Positions 63,088 to 64,000 of a stretch of 64,000 nucleotides of DNA are shown in pieces (within the stretch, counting starts at the first letter, position 1; every line of letters starts with the position of its first letter). Source of the DNA: Nannocystis sp. (GTDB lineage: Bacteria > Myxococcota_A > Polyangia > Nannocystales > Nannocystaceae); contig NZ_JADJNN010000004.1 of the NCBI RefSeq assembly GCF_016714285.1, positions 62,001 to 126,000 on the forward strand, read 5' to 3'. The notes beneath the pieces were generated by a model. That model searched no databases. It saw only the letters and a program-made list of their open reading frames with translations, and was not told the DNA's origin. Made by a program: the position numbers and the translations under genes.

Positions 63088-64000
63088 CCACTCCCGCAGC
63101 GACCCACCAGACCCCCGCGACTCCCGCGACCCCCGCACCCCGGCGCCGACGCCTCGTCAGCTTCCTCGCCGTCATCGGCGGCATCACCACCACGCTGTTC
63201 CTCCTGGTCGTCGGCTTCGCCGCCCTGCGCTGCAGCTTCGGCGGCGGCCCCGGGGTGCCGCGCCGCACCGTGCTGGAGATCGACTTCGAACGCGGCTTCG
63301 TCGAGCAGAAGGGCAGCGACCCGCTCTCCCGCATCCTCGGCGGCGGCGATGCCAGCGTCGCCGACACCGTCGCCGCCCTCGAGCGCGCCAGCAAGGACGA
63401 CCGCGTCGTCGGCCTCGTCGGCCACCTCGGGGCCGGCGGCTACGGCATGGGCGTCACCCAGGAGCTGCGCGACGCGGTCCAGGCCTTCCGCGCCTCCGGC
63501 AAGTTCGCCCTCGCCTTCTCCGAGTCCTTCGGCGAGTTCGGCCCCGGCAACCAGGGCTACTACCTCGCCACCGCCTTCGAGGAGGTCTGGCTGCAACCCT
63601 CCGGCGACGTCGGCCTCAACGGCCTGTCCGCCGCGACCATGTTCCTCCGCGGCGTGTTCGACAAGTTAGAGCTCGGCGTCCGCATGGACCAGCGCCACGA
63701 GTACAAGAACGCGATGAACATGTACACGGAGCGGGACTACACCCCCGCCCACCGTGAGGCCCTCGGCGCCGTCCTCGGCAGCATGCACGGCCAGCTGGTC
63801 GCCGGCGTCGCCGCCGGCCGCGGCCTCGACGCCAACGCCGTCACCGCCCTCATCGAGCGCGGCCCCTTCCTCGGCCCCGAGGCCCTCGAGGCCAGGCTCG
63901 TCGACCACCTCGGCTACCGCGACGAGTTCATGGCCCGCGTGCAGGAAAAGGCGGGCGACAAGGCCGAGCTGCTGTTCCACGACAAGTACCTCGCCCGCGC
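63084..64000 (+). CDS. SppA-like S49-family signal peptide peptidase, C-terminus beyond the window
   Basis: The first 305 residues are visible. A Thr/Pro/Arg N-terminus precedes one membrane helix (FLAVIGGITTTLFLLVVGFA). Then comes an S49-type region: VLEIDFERGFVEQKG, ALERASKDDRVVGLVGHL, YYLATAFEEVWLQPSGDVGL and GVRMDQRHEYKNAMNMYTER, similar to the 67-kDa SppA where Lys is catalytic and Ser lies in the second half. It probably cleaves signal-peptide remnants in the membrane. The start overlaps the sigma-factor stop (ATGA). The gene is cut by the window edge. Confidence 0.85.
   Translation, partial: MTTPAATHQTPATPATPAPRRRRLVSFLAVIGGITTTLFLLVVGFAALRCSFGGGPGVPRRTVLEIDFERGFVEQKGSDPLSRILGGGDASVADTVAALERASKDDRVVGLVGHLGAGGYGMGVTQELRDAVQAFRASGKFALAFSESFGEFGPGNQGYYLATAFEEVWLQPSGDVGLNGLSAATMFLRGVFDKLELGVRMDQRHEYKNAMNMYTERDYTPAHREALGAVLGSMHGQLVAGVAAGRGLDANAVTALIERGPFLGPEALEARLVDHLGYRDEFMARVQEKAGDKAELLFHDKYLAR

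Overview
The window is very GC-rich, with almost every codon ending in G or C. It carries Ser/Thr kinases fused to large sensor or ATPase regions, many small lipoproteins with Thr/Ser/Gly-rich linkers, an ADYC-type lipoprotein, FG-GAP and BNR-type surface proteins and an ECF sigma factor. This mix points to a myxobacterium (Myxococcota), most likely of the Nannocystis/Enhygromyxa group. No rRNA, tRNA, CRISPR array or transposase was seen. The taxon is inferred from gene content and style, not from a marker gene.

Positions 1-8487 (minus strand) hold a tightly packed six-gene operon read leftwards: a radical-SAM activase-like protein, two proteins of unknown function, a soluble FtsH-like AAA/zinc protease, a small charged protein, a 1104-residue repeat protein and a MoxR/RavA-like AAA ATPase that runs off the left end. 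It resembles the MoxR-vWA / FtsH 'ternary' NTP-dependent conflict systems known from comparative genomics of multicellular bacteria. It is the best candidate for an under-described system here. Divergent from it is an unusual LRR/zinc-ribbon/SDR fusion, followed by a degenerate EF-Tu paralogue.

Positions 12-28 kb carry surface and accessory genes: a BNR-repeat lipoprotein, a CAP-domain lipoprotein, a USP, an ADYC lipoprotein with a nine-unit GPGLL repeat, and a kinase/STAND/FGE-like sensor protein. Next come an Mla-type lipid transport operon (mlaE-mlaF-mlaD plus a lipoprotein) whose MlaD has a Cys-rich insertion, then a metallo-beta-lactamase, two linked hypothetical genes and a PilZ protein. 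Positions 28.4-32.1 kb are a housekeeping block: pgk (frameshifted in this sequence), tpiA, secG, dapF.

Positions 33-48 kb form a maltodextrin locus: three GH13 amylase lipoproteins, a LamB-like porin, a MalK-like ATPase, a MalE-MalF fusion and MalG. A sulfotransferase-like lipoprotein and a GST lie between its parts. The genes suggest cleavage of alpha-glucans at the cell surface, porin uptake and ABC import. Positions 48-64 kb carry more lipoproteins, an FG-GAP protein, two PknK-like kinase/ATPase/TPR proteins (one frameshifted), an ECF sigma factor and an SppA-like peptidase cut by the right edge.

Two patterns cut across the genes. First, several gene ends are followed, or one gene start is preceded, by a short diverged copy of themselves. 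Second, a small palindromic element resembling CCTGTCC-loop-GGACAGG occurs inside unrelated coding sequences, usually in the same reading phase. Both frameshifts lie at C runs and are probably sequence errors.
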